From positions 62,001 through 126,000 of the forward strand of contig BCWJ01000010.1 in assembly GCA_001592145.1 (NCBI GenBank): 64,000 bases of DNA, read 5' to 3'. The notes under the pieces are model-generated. The model was given only the letters and a program-made list of their open reading frames with translations, was not told the DNA's origin and did no database searches. Shown piece after piece: positions 53,267-64,000 of this stretch; positions within the stretch are counted from its first letter, which is position 1; every line of letters starts with the position of its first letter. Position numbers and translations under genes: made by a program. This stretch comes from Xylanimicrobium pachnodae JCM 13526 = NBRC 107786 (GTDB taxonomy: Bacteria > Actinomycetota > Actinomycetes > Actinomycetales > Cellulomonadaceae).

Positions 53267-55495
53267 TCAGATCAGATCCGGCGGGTCGAGCTGGACTCGT
53301 GCCGCACCCGGTTCGCGGCGCGCAGATCGCACCGCGAGCGACGCGCGGACCTGCCGTGCCAGCTCAGCACCCTCCGCGACCCCGACGCGCACCAGCACCC
53401 GCACCGGCAGGTCGTCGAACAGGCTCCCCCCGTCAGACGCAGGTCCCGCACCGCCGGCGGCCTCCTGCACCGGAACCTCGACCGGGCCCAGGACGGTCGC
53501 GGGGGTCGCCAGGCCGATCCTGCCCACCACCGCCGCGACCGCGTCCCGGTCGCCTGTCACCGCCGCCACCCGCACCGCCGGCGGCAACGACAGCTCCACC
53601 CGTTCCGCGAGCTCCCGCCCCGCGAACCCCGCCGGGTCGAACCGGACCAGCGCGCCCGTGGGCGCCGGGGCGGCGTCCCCGACGAGCAGCACCTGCCCAC
53701 CCGCGCTCGCCGGCCGCACCAGGTGGGCCGCCGCCAGCCAGCGGTGCAGGGCCCGCGTGCCGGTGTCCAGCCCGACCGACGCCGTCGCCCCGCCCGCGTC
53801 GAGGAGCAGCGCGGCCGCGTACCCCCCCTCCGCGACCGGTTCGGCGCCCGGTGTGGCGACCACGATCGCCGGGCGCGCCGGTACCAGGTCCACGATGCCG
53901 CCGGGCGCGCTCGACGACGACACCCGCACCGGGACCCCGGGGAACGCACGGCCCAGCTCCTCCGCCGTGCGCTCCGACCCCACACGCACCGCCCGCAACG
54001 CACCCCCGCCGCACTCGGCACACCGCCACGCCGCCGCCAACCGACCGCACCACCGGCACTGCGGCGCCGCCGTCCCGGAGCCGAGCGCGAGCGGGCCGTG
54101 ACACCGCACGCACGCCGCCGGGGTGCGGCACCGCTCGCACGCGACCACCGGCACATACCCCGTCCGGGGCACCTGCACCAGCACGGGACCCGTACGGAGC
54201 GCGTCGCGCGCCGCCCGCCACGCCGCCGTCGGCACGCGAGCACCGGCTCCCGGCCCTTCCGCCGCGAGCGCCTGGGACGTCAGGGCGCGCACGCGTGGGG
54301 CGCGGGCGCGCAGCACGTCACGGGTGGGCGCGATCTCCCGTGCCCACCCGCCCAGCAGGGCCTGCGCCTGGACGGTGCGGCCCGGGGAGCCGAGCAGGTA
54401 CGCGGCCGGTTCCAGGTCTGCGCGCAGCGCCAGCACGTCGCGCGCGTGCGGGTAGGGGGCGTGCGGCTCGGCCAGCGAGTCCTCCCCGTCTCCCCACAGC
54501 ACGATCAGTCCCAGGTCCGCGACGGGTGCGAACATGGCCGCCCGGGTGCCCACGACCACCCGCGCCTGCCCGCGCGCGGCGGCCAGGAACGCCCGGTAGC
54601 GTGCCGCGGCACCGTCGTCGGCGAGCAGCCGCACCACGTCGGGGACGCCCGCCACGGTGAGCCCGTGCATGATGCGATCCACGTCCCGGGCGTCCGGGGC
54701 GACGACGAGGGCGCCACGACCGGCACCGACGGCGGCGCGCACGGCGGTCGCGATGGCCGCCGCCCAGTGCGGAAGCGTGGGCACCCCACCCGGCTCCGGG
54801 GACGGTGCCAACCCCGGCAGCGGTGTCCAGACGGCCTTGGCGGCGCTGCCGGCGGCCACCCGCCCCAGAAACGCGTCGCCGCCCCGGTATGCCGACCACA
54901 GGCCTGCCCAGGTTGCGGGTGCGGGTGCCAGCTCGAGAACCCCCCGGGCTCCGTCCTCGATCTCAGGGGCGCCGAGGTCCGGCCCGCGCGGCGCGGGAGG
55001 CTCCTTCTCGGTGCGGGCGTGCCGGGGTGGCACGGCCAGGCGCAGCACGTCCGCGGTCGTCCCCGCGCCGTGGGCGGCGACGGCACGCACCAGGCGCAGC
55101 ACCGGGGCCGTCAGCACCACCTCGGGTGACACGAGCCTCTTGAGGGGCAGCAGGCGCCCGTCGTGGTCCGACACCGCCAGGCGTGCGACCACGTACCCGT
55201 CAACCTCCTGGGCACCGAACCGCGCCCGGACCCGCACCCCCGGCACGCACGCGTCGGCCATGGCTGCCGGGACCAGGTAGTCGTACTCGCGATCCAGGTG
55301 GGCCGGCTGCAGGTCGAGGAGCACGCGCGCCACGGGCAGCTCATCGCTGATCGTCTGCGCACCGAGGGGTGCGGCCCGCCGCCGCCCACCGCGGCTCGGG
55401 GTCGCCGACGCCGTCATGGAGCGGACGTCGAGCAGCGCCCCCTGTTCCGCGCCGGGGTCGGGCACGGGCTCAGCCTCGCGCGCCGTCGGTCCCAT
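53267..55495 (-). CDS. priA: Probable replication restart protein PriA (helicase motifs missing)
   Basis: This 742-residue protein has the PriA N-terminal DNA-binding domain (VARVLLDLQPAHLDREYDYLVPAAMADACVPGVRVRARFGAQEVDGYVV) and the zinc-binding Cys pairs CERC, CVRC, CRWC and CAEC near residues 450-500. The helicase core has lost the Walker A lysine loop (GRGALVVAPDA) and DEEH (LGLIVLWGDGED). Actinobacterial PriA is known to lack helicase motifs. ATG at 55495 is the first start; an internal ATG at residue 27 is possible. Upstream is metK. Confidence 0.93.
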   Translation of the reverse strand: MGPTAREAEPVPDPGAEQGALLDVRSMTASATPSRGGRRRAAPLGAQTISDELPVARVLLDLQPAHLDREYDYLVPAAMADACVPGVRVRARFGAQEVDGYVVARLAVSDHDGRLLPLKRLVSPEVVLTAPVLRLVRAVAAHGAGTTADVLRLAVPPRHARTEKEPPAPRGPDLGAPEIEDGARGVLELAPAPATWAGLWSAYRGGDAFLGRVAAGSAAKAVWTPLPGLAPSPEPGGVPTLPHWAAAIATAVRAAVGAGRGALVVAPDARDVDRIMHGLTVAGVPDVVRLLADDGAAARYRAFLAAARGQARVVVGTRAAMFAPVADLGLIVLWGDGEDSLAEPHAPYPHARDVLALRADLEPAAYLLGSPGRTVQAQALLGGWAREIAPTRDVLRARAPRVRALTSQALAAEGPGAGARVPTAAWRAARDALRTGPVLVQVPRTGYVPVVACERCRTPAACVRCHGPLALGSGTAAPQCRWCGRLAAAWRCAECGGGALRAVRVGSERTAEELGRAFPGVPVRVSSSSAPGGIVDLVPARPAIVVATPGAEPVAEGGYAAALLLDAGGATASVGLDTGTRALHRWLAAAHLVRPASAGGQVLLVGDAAPAPTGALVRFDPAGFAGRELAERVELSLPPAVRVAAVTGDRDAVAAVVGRIGLATPATVLGPVEVPVQEAAGGAGPASDGGSLFDDLPVRVLVRVGVAEGAELARQVRASLAVRSARREPGAARVQLDPPDLI

Positions 55496-55572
55496 GACGG
55501 AACCTCACCACGGGCCACCCACACGCGGGTCGGCGCGACGGGCCGGGGCGCCGGGTCATCGCCGCGGTTCCG

Positions 55573-56772
55573 TCACAGGCCGGCGGCGGAACGCAACGCC
55601 TCGACCCGGTCGGTGCGCTCCCAGGTGAACTCGGGCAGCTCTCGCCCGAAGTGGCCGTAGGCGGCGGTCTTGGCGTACACGGGCCGCAGCAGGTCCAGCT
55701 CCGCGATGATCGCTGCCGGGCGCAGGTCGAACACCGCGTCGATCGCCGCGGTGATGGTCTCCACCGGGACGGTCTCCGTGCCGAACGTCTCCACGTACAG
55801 GCCGACCGGACGAGCCCGCCCGATGGCGTACGCCACCTGCACCTCGCAGCGGCGGGCGAGTCCGGCCGCCACCACGTTCTTGGCCACCCAGCGCAGGGCG
55901 TAGGCGGCCGACCGGTCCACCTTCGAGGGGTCCTTGCCGGAGAATGCGCCGCCGCCGTGGCGAGCCATGCCGCCATAGGTGTCGACGATGATCTTGCGGC
56001 CGGTCAGGCCCGCGTCCCCTTGCGGGCCACCGATCACGAACTTGCCCGTCGGGTTCACGTAGAGCCGGTACCCGGACGTGTCCAGGTCCACGCCGGCCAG
56101 CACGGGTGCCACGACCTTGGCCGCGATCTCGCGCTCCAGCGTCTCGTGCAGCAGGTCGTCGTCGTGCTGGGTGGAGACGACGACGGCGTCGAGCCGCACC
56201 GGGCGATCGCCGTCGTACGCGATGGTCACCTGGGTCTTGCCGTCGGGGCGCAGGCCCGAGACCTCGCCGGTACGCCGCACGTCCGCGAGCCGCTCCGCGA
56301 GCCGATGCGCCAGCCAGGCGGGCAGCGGCATGAGCTGCGGGGTGTCATCGCAGGCGTACCCGAACATCAGGCCCTGGTCGCCGGCACCCTGCGCGTCGAG
56401 CGGGTCGAGGTCGGACGCGTCGTCGCGCTGCTCGGCGGACTTGTCGACCCCCTGCGCGATGTCGGGCGACTGCTGGCCGATCGAGACGGACACACCGCAG
56501 GACGCGCCGTCGAACCCGACCGCGGAGGACGTGTACCCGATCCGCTTGACGACGTCTCGCACGATCTGCGGGATCTCGACGTACGCGCTGGTGGTGACCT
56601 CACCGGCCAGGTGGACCAGCCCGGTGGTCACCATGGTCTCGACCGCGACACGCGCGTGCGGGTCCTGCTCCAGGATGGCGTCGAGCACCGCGTCCGAGAT
56701 CTGGTCGCACACTTTGTCGGGGTGCCCCTCGGTCACGGACTCGGACGTGAACAGGCGCAACGCAAGGGTCAT
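55573..56772 (-). CDS. metK: S-adenosylmethionine synthetase
   Basis: MetK makes S-adenosylmethionine from methionine and ATP. The 399-residue protein has [94 protein letters not shown] and [19 protein letters not shown], all conserved. ATG at 56772 is 6 bases after TAGGGT (minus, 56779-56784). It precedes priA on the same strand. Confidence 0.98.
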   Translation of the reverse strand: MTLALRLFTSESVTEGHPDKVCDQISDAVLDAILEQDPHARVAVETMVTTGLVHLAGEVTTSAYVEIPQIVRDVVKRIGYTSSAVGFDGASCGVSVSIGQQSPDIAQGVDKSAEQRDDASDLDPLDAQGAGDQGLMFGYACDDTPQLMPLPAWLAHRLAERLADVRRTGEVSGLRPDGKTQVTIAYDGDRPVRLDAVVVSTQHDDDLLHETLEREIAAKVVAPVLAGVDLDTSGYRLYVNPTGKFVIGGPQGDAGLTGRKIIVDTYGGMARHGGGAFSGKDPSKVDRSAAYALRWVAKNVVAAGLARRCEVQVAYAIGRARPVGLYVETFGTETVPVETITAAIDAVFDLRPAAIIAELDLLRPVYAKTAAYGHFGRELPEFTWERTDRVEALRSAAGL

Positions 56773-56863
56773 TCGGCAACCCTATGACGGCGAGACGGAA
56801 CCCTCCGCCACCGTGGGACGCGAGTCTCGGATGCCGGACACTTCGGGTCCGAGGGGCGGGCGA

Positions 56864-58078
56864 CTATCGGCCCAGCACCTTGGCCACCGCGTCCCACAGC
56901 ACGTCCGCGACCTGTCGTTTGGTGCCACGCGCGTAGGCCACCTGGTCCCCCGCCGCGTCCAGCACCCACACCTCGTTGTCCGGGGTGCCGAACCCCCGGC
57001 CATCACCGACGGCGTTCACCGCCAGCAGGTCGGCCCCCTTGCGCACGGCCTTGGCGCGGCCGTGCTCGAGCACGCCGGCGGACACGTCGCCGGTCTCCGC
57101 CGCGAACCCCACCACCACCTGCCCGGGACGCAGGCGCTCACGCACCAGCTCGGCCAGGACGTCCGGGTTCTCGACCAGCTCGATCGGCGCCGGCCCCTGA
57201 CCAGGGGTCTTCTTGAGCTTCGCCTCCGATGGGGACGCCGGGCGGAAGTCGGCCACCGCGGCGGCCATGACGACGACGTCCGCCTCCGCTGCCGCCGCCC
57301 GCACGGCGTCGCGCAACTGTGCCGTCGACTCCACCGGCACCACCCGGTCCGCGCACTGCGAGGCTCCCTGCGCCTCCAGGTTCGCCGCGACGAGCACCAC
57401 CTCGGCTCCCCTGTCCCGGGCGGCCTGGGCCAGCGCGATGCCCTGGCGCCCGGTGGACCTGTTGCCGATCCAGCGCACCGGGTCCAGCGGCTCCCGCGTG
57501 CCGCCGGCCGAGACGACCACGCGACGCCCCGCGAGATCCTGGGGCACCCTCGCCCGTTCCGCCACGGCCAGCGCCTCCCGGGCGATGTCCTCCGGCTCGG
57601 GCAGACGCCCGGGACCCGAGTCCCTGCCCGTCAACCGCCCCGACGCGGGATCGATCACGTGCACCCCGCGGGCACGCAGCGTCGCCACGTTGGCCACCGT
57701 CGCGGGGTGCGCCCACATCTCGGTGTGCATGGCAGGGGCCATCACCACCGGGCAGTGCACCGTGAGCAGGGTGGAGGTCAGCAGGTCGTCGGCGCGCCCC
57801 GCGGCGGCACGCGCCAGCAGGTCCGCCGTCGCGGGGGCCACGACCACCAGGTCGGCGCCCTGACCGAGCGCCACGTGCTGCACGTGCTCGACGTCGTCGA
57901 AGACGTCCGTGCTGACGGGCTCACCGGACAGCGCCTCCCATGTGGGGGCGCCCACGAACCGGAGCGCCGTCGGCGTCGGGATCACACGCACCGCGTGACC
58001 GGCCTCGCGCAGCAGGCGCAGCAGCAGCACCGCCTTGTACGCGGCGATGCCGCCGCTGACACCCAGCAGGATTCTCAT
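56864..58078 (-). CDS. coaBC: Bifunctional phosphopantothenoylcysteine decarboxylase / phosphopantothenate-cysteine ligase
   Basis: CoaBC carries out two steps of coenzyme A synthesis. The 404-residue protein has the CoaC flavoprotein half ([66 protein letters not shown]) and the CoaB half ([44 protein letters not shown]). ATG at 58078 begins at the family N-terminus; the frame upstream runs over rpoZ. Follows rpoZ on the same strand. Confidence 0.96.
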   Translation of the reverse strand: MRILLGVSGGIAAYKAVLLLRLLREAGHAVRVIPTPTALRFVGAPTWEALSGEPVSTDVFDDVEHVQHVALGQGADLVVVAPATADLLARAAAGRADDLLTSTLLTVHCPVVMAPAMHTEMWAHPATVANVATLRARGVHVIDPASGRLTGRDSGPGRLPEPEDIAREALAVAERARVPQDLAGRRVVVSAGGTREPLDPVRWIGNRSTGRQGIALAQAARDRGAEVVLVAANLEAQGASQCADRVVPVESTAQLRDAVRAAAAEADVVVMAAAVADFRPASPSEAKLKKTPGQGPAPIELVENPDVLAELVRERLRPGQVVVGFAAETGDVSAGVLEHGRAKAVRKGADLLAVNAVGDGRGFGTPDNEVWVLDAAGDQVAYARGTKRQVADVLWDAVAKVLGR

Positions 58079-58122
58079 CCCCGGCTCCGTGACTCCTACG
58101 CTCCGTGACGCCGGATGCGGGA

Positions 58123-58419
58123 TCAGAAGCCGTCCGGGACGCTCTCGATATCCGCGCCACCCTCGATCGGGGTCGCGCTCAGCAGGCCCTGGTTGATCTC
58201 GCGCATCGCGATGGAGAGCGGCTTCTCCTGGACCCGCACGTCCACCAGCGGGCCCACGTTCTCCAGCAGGCCCTCGTTGAGCTGCGCGTAGTACGCGTTG
58301 ATCTGGCGCGCACGCTTCGCCGCGTACAGGACCAGGCCGTACTTCGAGTCGGTCTTCGCGAGCAGCTCGTCGATCGGCGGGTCGGTGATTCCGATGGGCT
58401 GGGCGACGGTTCCGGCCAT
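58123..58419 (-). CDS. rpoZ: RNA polymerase omega subunit
   Basis: Omega assists assembly of RNA polymerase. The 98-residue product has [38 protein letters not shown] with the conserved K-T-S-K-Y[13 protein letters not shown] pattern, then [33 protein letters not shown] at 58419 is the family start; GGAG lies about 10 bases upstream. It sits between gmk and coaBC, the classic order. Confidence 0.97.
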   Translation of the reverse strand: MAGTVAQPIGITDPPIDELLAKTDSKYGLVLYAAKRARQINAYYAQLNEGLLENVGPLVDVRVQEKPLSIAMREINQGLLSATPIEGGADIESVPDGF

Positions 58420-58528
58420 ACTTCACGCTCCACAAAAGGCAGGAGGGACGGGGACTGCCAGACAGTCTACCTGCCGGACACGACGGGACCGCCCACCGCA
58501 CCGGCGGACGGCGGGCCCAGGACCCGTC

Positions 58529-59134
58529 TCACAGACCCATGAAGGACACGAGCTCGTCGGTCGCGCGGCGCACCTCGTCGTTGACGATCGTCACGTCGAA
58601 CTCCCGCTCCGCGGCCAGCTCGACACGTGCCGTCTCCAGCCGCCGCTCACGTTCCGCCTCGTCCTCCGTGCCACGACCCACCAGGCGCCGCTCCAGCTCC
58701 TCGAAGCTGGGCGGCGCGAGGAACACGAAGCGCGCGTCAGGCATCGACTCGCGTACCTGACGCGCGCCCTGCAGGTCGATCTCCAGCAGCGTGGGGATTC
58801 CGGCCGCGAGATGCTCCGCGACGGGACCGCGCGGGGTGCCGTACCTGTTGCGCCCGTGCACGATCGCCCACTCCAGCATCTCGCCCGACTCGACCATCGC
58901 GTCGAACTTCTCCGGGGAGACGAACAGGTAGTGCACGCCGTCGACCTCGCCGGGGCGCGGCGCGCGCGTGGTCGCAGACACCGAGAGCCACACCTGCGGG
59001 TATCTGGCCCGCACATCGGTGGAGATGGTGCCCTTGCCCACGGCCGTCGGGCCGGCGAGAACGGTCAGTCTGGCGGGAACGGGGGCGGGGCCGGAATCGG
59101 CAGCGCCCGTGCTCTCAGCGTCGATCTCAGCCAA
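58529..59134 (-). CDS. gmk: Guanylate kinase
   Basis: Gmk phosphorylates GMP. The 201-residue protein has the P-loop [56 protein letters not shown] and [35 protein letters not shown]. The start is TTG at 59134, overlapping the mihF stop by 8 bases; no ATG or GTG comes before the P-loop in a sensible place. Co-transcribed with mihF. Confidence 0.95.
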   Translation of the reverse strand: MAEIDAESTGAADSGPAPVPARLTVLAGPTAVGKGTISTDVRARYPQVWLSVSATTRAPRPGEVDGVHYLFVSPEKFDAMVESGEMLEWAIVHGRNRYGTPRGPVAEHLAAGIPTLLEIDLQGARQVRESMPDARFVFLAPPSFEELERRLVGRGTEDEAERERRLETARVELAAEREFDVTIVNDEVRRATDELVSFMGL

Positions 59135-59438
59135 ACCTCTCGATCAGGGCGGCGGCCTGGTGCGGGCCGAGGCCACGGACGCGCCGGGTCTCTGCGATCC
59201 CGACCTCCTCCATGATGGCCTTCGCCTTGACCTTGCCGACGCCGGGGAGGGACTCCAGCAGGGCGACGACCTTGAGCTTGCCGACGACGTCGTCAGACTG
59301 GCCCTGCTCGATGACCTCCTTGAGCGATCCCTGGGAGTACTTCAACCGGTTCTTGATCTCCGCGCGAACGCGCCGCGCTTCGGCAGCCTTCTCAAGGGCC
59401 GCCGCACGCTGCTCCGGGGTAAGAGGAGGAAGGGCCAC
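59127..59438 (-). CDS. mihF: Actinobacterial integration host factor mIHF
   Basis: mIHF is an essential DNA-bending nucleoid protein of Actinobacteria. The 103-residue product [81 protein letters not shown]... is typical, with the helix-hairpin-like [16 protein letters not shown] at 59438 gives the canonical [11 protein letters not shown]; a GTG at 59447 would add three residues. The upstream 160 bases hold the promoter; I did not identify its boxes. Confidence 0.96.
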   Translation of the reverse strand: MALPPLTPEQRAAALEKAAEARRVRAEIKNRLKYSQGSLKEVIEQGQSDDVVGKLKVVALLESLPGVGKVKAKAIMEEVGIAETRRVRGLGPHQAAALIERFG

Positions 59439-59605
59439 GCAAGTCACCTACTCAGTCGAGCCAATCGGGGCGGTACTGCATTGTCGAAGTTAACGGTGAC
59501 CTGCGCCAGCGGCAATCGGGACGCACCGTCGTGGCGCGTGCAGTCACCATGGACGGGAACGAGCCGGCGACGCCGACCCTATCCCAGCGAAGCGATCCGG
59601 TCCGG

Positions 59606-59638
59606 CACCGGCCGCGATCGGCCCGATCGCGGCCGGTG
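59606..59638. terminator. Terminator after the DUF899 gene
   Basis: CACCGGCCGCGATCGG (59606-59621) and CCGATCGCGGCCGGTG (59623-59638) are perfectly complementary 16-base arms separated by one base. The hairpin lies 12 bases after the stop of the minus-strand DUF899 gene and before the mihF promoter. Confidence 0.8.
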
Positions 59639-59650
59639 TCCGCGATCACG

Positions 59651-60376
59651 TCAGTGGTGATGGTGGTGTGCGTGCTCCTGCACCGGGGTAGCGCCCGGGC
59701 GCGTCCACTGCGGCACCGGGCGGCCGTCGAGCCGCCAGAACCCGGAGGGCCCGAACGGCTGCGGCCAGCCCTGAGGGGAGTCCTCCCACGTCTCGCCGCG
59801 TCCGTAGACGCTCCGGTCGATGATCTGCATCGACGTCATCATCGCCTCCGTGCCGCGGCCCGTGACCCGGTAGGTCAGGTAGACGCGGTCACCGCGGCGC
59901 AGCAGCCACATCCACTCGCCGAAGTCCGCGCCCAACGCCGGGTCCTCGACGTCGGCCACCGAGTACCACGGGACGGTGTAGCCCATGAAGTCCCGCAGCT
60001 CGCTCGCCAGCTCCCACGGACCTTCGAAGAGCACGGCGAACGACATGCCCCGCGCGTTGAGGTACGACGGCTCGTGCATCGAGTAGACGCTGAGCGTGCA
60101 ACCATGGCACTGGTCCTCGATCGGCCGGCCCACGTGCGCCATGTGCTTGTACACGACCAGCTGGTCGCGTCCGTCGAACAGGTCGAGCAGGCTGACGGGA
60201 CCGTCGGCCCCGACGACGTCGACGACGGGCACCTCGACCATGGGCATGCGCCGCCGCTTGGCCGCGAGCGCGTCCGCCGCGTGGGTGAGCGCCTTCTCCT
60301 CGGCCAGCAGGGACTCGTAGGCGGTGTGCCAGGTCGCGTGGTCGACGACGGCGGGGACGGGTGACAGGTCAGGCAC
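59651..60376 (-). CDS. DUF899 family thioredoxin-like protein
   Basis: The 241-residue protein has the DUF899 pattern: RRRMPMVEVPVVDVVGADGPVSLLDLFDGRDQLVVYKHMAHVGRP, then DQCHGCTLSVYSM (CxxC) and later FGEWMWLLRRGDRVYLTYRVTGRG. DUF899 proteins have a thioredoxin fold; function is unknown. It ends in EHAHHHHH. GTG at 60376 is chosen because GGAGGAG precedes it by 6 bases; the ATG at 60400 has no such site. A TAGCGT hexamer (minus, 60453-60458) is a possible -10. Confidence 0.88.
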   Translation of the reverse strand: MPDLSPVPAVVDHATWHTAYESLLAEEKALTHAADALAAKRRRMPMVEVPVVDVVGADGPVSLLDLFDGRDQLVVYKHMAHVGRPIEDQCHGCTLSVYSMHEPSYLNARGMSFAVLFEGPWELASELRDFMGYTVPWYSVADVEDPALGADFGEWMWLLRRGDRVYLTYRVTGRGTEAMMTSMQIIDRSVYGRGETWEDSPQGWPQPFGPSGFWRLDGRPVPQWTRPGATPVQEHAHHHHH

Positions 60377-60428
60377 GGTGATCTCCTCCGGTGGACACAT
60401 CGGGGATGTCCACCGACGGCACCGCGAC

Positions 60429-60492
60429 GGGTCGCCCGGTGGCGCGGCGGCAACGCTAGTGCACCGCCACGCCACCGGCACCCGGGCGACCC
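60429..60492 (-). terminator. Terminator after pyrF
   Basis: GGGTCGCCCGG (60429-60439) pairs with CCGGGCGACCC (60482-60492). TGGCG next to the first arm also pairs with CGCCA near the second, with a small bulge. It lies 36 bases after the pyrF stop and overlaps the upstream region of the DUF899 gene. Confidence 0.65.
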
Positions 60493-60527
60493 TCGGCCCT
60501 CCAGCGCCCTCCAGCCCGCAGCGCCCC

Positions 60528-61419
60528 TCAGCCCCGCAGGGCGGCCTGGGCCTCGCGTGCGGCCACGGCGGCCGCCGCACGGAGCGCCCCGACGTCGGGC
60601 CCCGCGCGCAGCACCCCCCGCGAGGACGATGCGAGCACGTGCCGGCGGGCGGGCCCGAAGACGGCGGCGAGCTCGGCTGCACCGGCACCCTGGGCCCCGA
60701 CGCCGGGGGCGAGCAGCGGGCCGTTGACCGCGGCCAGGTCGGTGGCCGTGCGGGCGGCGGCGTCACCCACCGTGGCGCCGACGACCAGCCCGATCGAGCC
60801 CAGCGGGTCGGCACCCGCGTTGAGCGTGGCCGCGTGGGCGGCCATGGCGGCGGCCACGCTGGGCCCGCCCGGCGTGCCGTCCACCGTCAGCGTCCGCGCG
60901 TGCTGGACCTCGTGACCCTCCTTGTTGGAGGTCAGGCACAGCACGAACAGGCCGCGGCCGGACCCGAGGGCCAGGTCGACCGCCGGGGTGAGCGAGCCGA
61001 AGCCCAGGTACGGCGACACGGTCAGGGCGTCCCCCGCGAGCGGGGAGCCGTCCCGCAGGAACGCCTCCGCGTAGGCGTCCATGGTCGAGCCGATGTCGCC
61101 GCGCTTGGCGTCGACGATCACGAGCGTCCCGGCGGCGCGCGACGCCGCGATGACGTCCTCGAGCGCCGCCACGCCACGCGACCCGTGCCGTTCGAAGAAC
61201 GCGGCCTGCGGCTTGACGGCGGCGACCCGCCCGCCGACCGCCTCGACGACCCGCAGGCCGAACTCGCGCACGCCGGCCGCATCGTCGGGAAGCCCCCACG
61301 CGTCCAGCAGGCTCGCGTGCGGGTCGATGCCGACGCACAGCGGGCCGTGCGCATCCATGGCGGCGGCAAGGCGGGCGCCGAACGGAGTGGTTTCGCCAGG
61401 CTCAACCACGAAGGAGGGC

Positions 61420-61427
<8 letters not shown>
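60528..61427 (-). CDS. pyrF: Orotidine 5'-phosphate decarboxylase (type 2)
   Basis: PyrF makes UMP from OMP. The 299-residue protein is of the longer type 2 form: [17 protein letters not shown] at the N-terminus, [36 protein letters not shown] (catalytic D-x-K-x-x-D), [12 protein letters not shown] and [13 protein letters not shown] at 61427 is chosen for its overlap of 8 bases with the carB stop; the frame to 61532 runs over carB. It is the last pyrimidine gene of the operon seen here. Confidence 0.96.

Positions 61428-64000
<2,573 letters not shown>

Noticed and set aside
52897-55280. Plus-strand frames opposite priA.
   Set aside because: They are Pro/Arg-rich shadows without motifs.

Overview
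The window is very GC-rich with dense, overlapping genes and many GTG starts. It carries markers restricted to or typical of Actinobacteria: RbpA, mIHF, GarA, a PafC-type WYL regulator next to tatAC and helY, the pgsA-DUF881-sbp-DUF881 cluster, and a helicase-less PriA. Together with a secreted GH74 xyloglucanase, this suggests a free-living, plant-polymer-degrading member of the Micrococcales, perhaps Cellulomonadaceae or Promicromonosporaceae. The family assignment is inference.

Layout. 1-9.9 kb (+): end of pafC, a small membrane protein, tatA, tatC, a diacylglycerol-kinase-type lipid kinase, helY, an amidohydrolase and lnt. A 15-bp minisatellite and a terminator separate lnt from convergent rbpA. 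10.8-16.1 kb: a luciferase-like monooxygenase with its FMN reductase, alanine dehydrogenase, an SRPBCC protein, a possible 40-residue gene, and argG behind two ARG-box-like sites. 16.2-21.8 kb: a vapBC-type toxin-antitoxin pair, an alpha/beta hydrolase, then an AraC regulator, a VOC protein, a short UvrA paralogue and a GNAT enzyme. 21.9-25.7 kb: GH74 xyloglucanase with two CBM5/12 modules and a LacI-type operator, then a cytochrome P450. 25.8-34 kb is the accessory part: hipBA, a truncated pepE, a phosphotransferase, a MazG-like protein, a methyltransferase with a divergent MmyB-type regulator, a NUDIX hydrolase, a relE toxin with a shortened antitoxin, remnants of an M4 peptidase and perhaps a transporter, and a tyrosine recombinase. 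34-41 kb: a phospholipase D-type protein and the conserved merR-BFN-ftsR-garA and DUF881-sbp-DUF881-pgsA blocks. 41-49 kb: deaD, a PH-domain protein, hisG/hisE, and the ribD-ribE-ribBA-ribH operon under an FMN riboswitch. 49-64 kb (-): the housekeeping block rpe, rsmB, fmt, priA, metK, coaBC, rpoZ, gmk, mihF, DUF899, pyrF and carB (cut by the window end). An M15 peptidase faces the other way between fmt and priA.

The clearest genome-scale signal is leaderless expression. At least 20 genes begin with ATG or GTG exactly 6 or 7 bases after a TANNNT -10 hexamer and have no Shine-Dalgarno. Genes inside operons instead use 1-8 base overlaps, and genes with real leaders have recognisable control elements: a sigma-R-like promoter (rbpA), ARG boxes (argG), a LacI-type operator (GH74), an FMN riboswitch (rib) and a long leader (deaD).

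No convincing undescribed multi-gene system was found. The points most worth checking are the 25.8-34 kb accessory stretch of toxin-antitoxin pairs and gene fragments beside a recombinase, the GarA homologue without the ETTS phosphoswitch, and several perfect palindromes next to redox genes.
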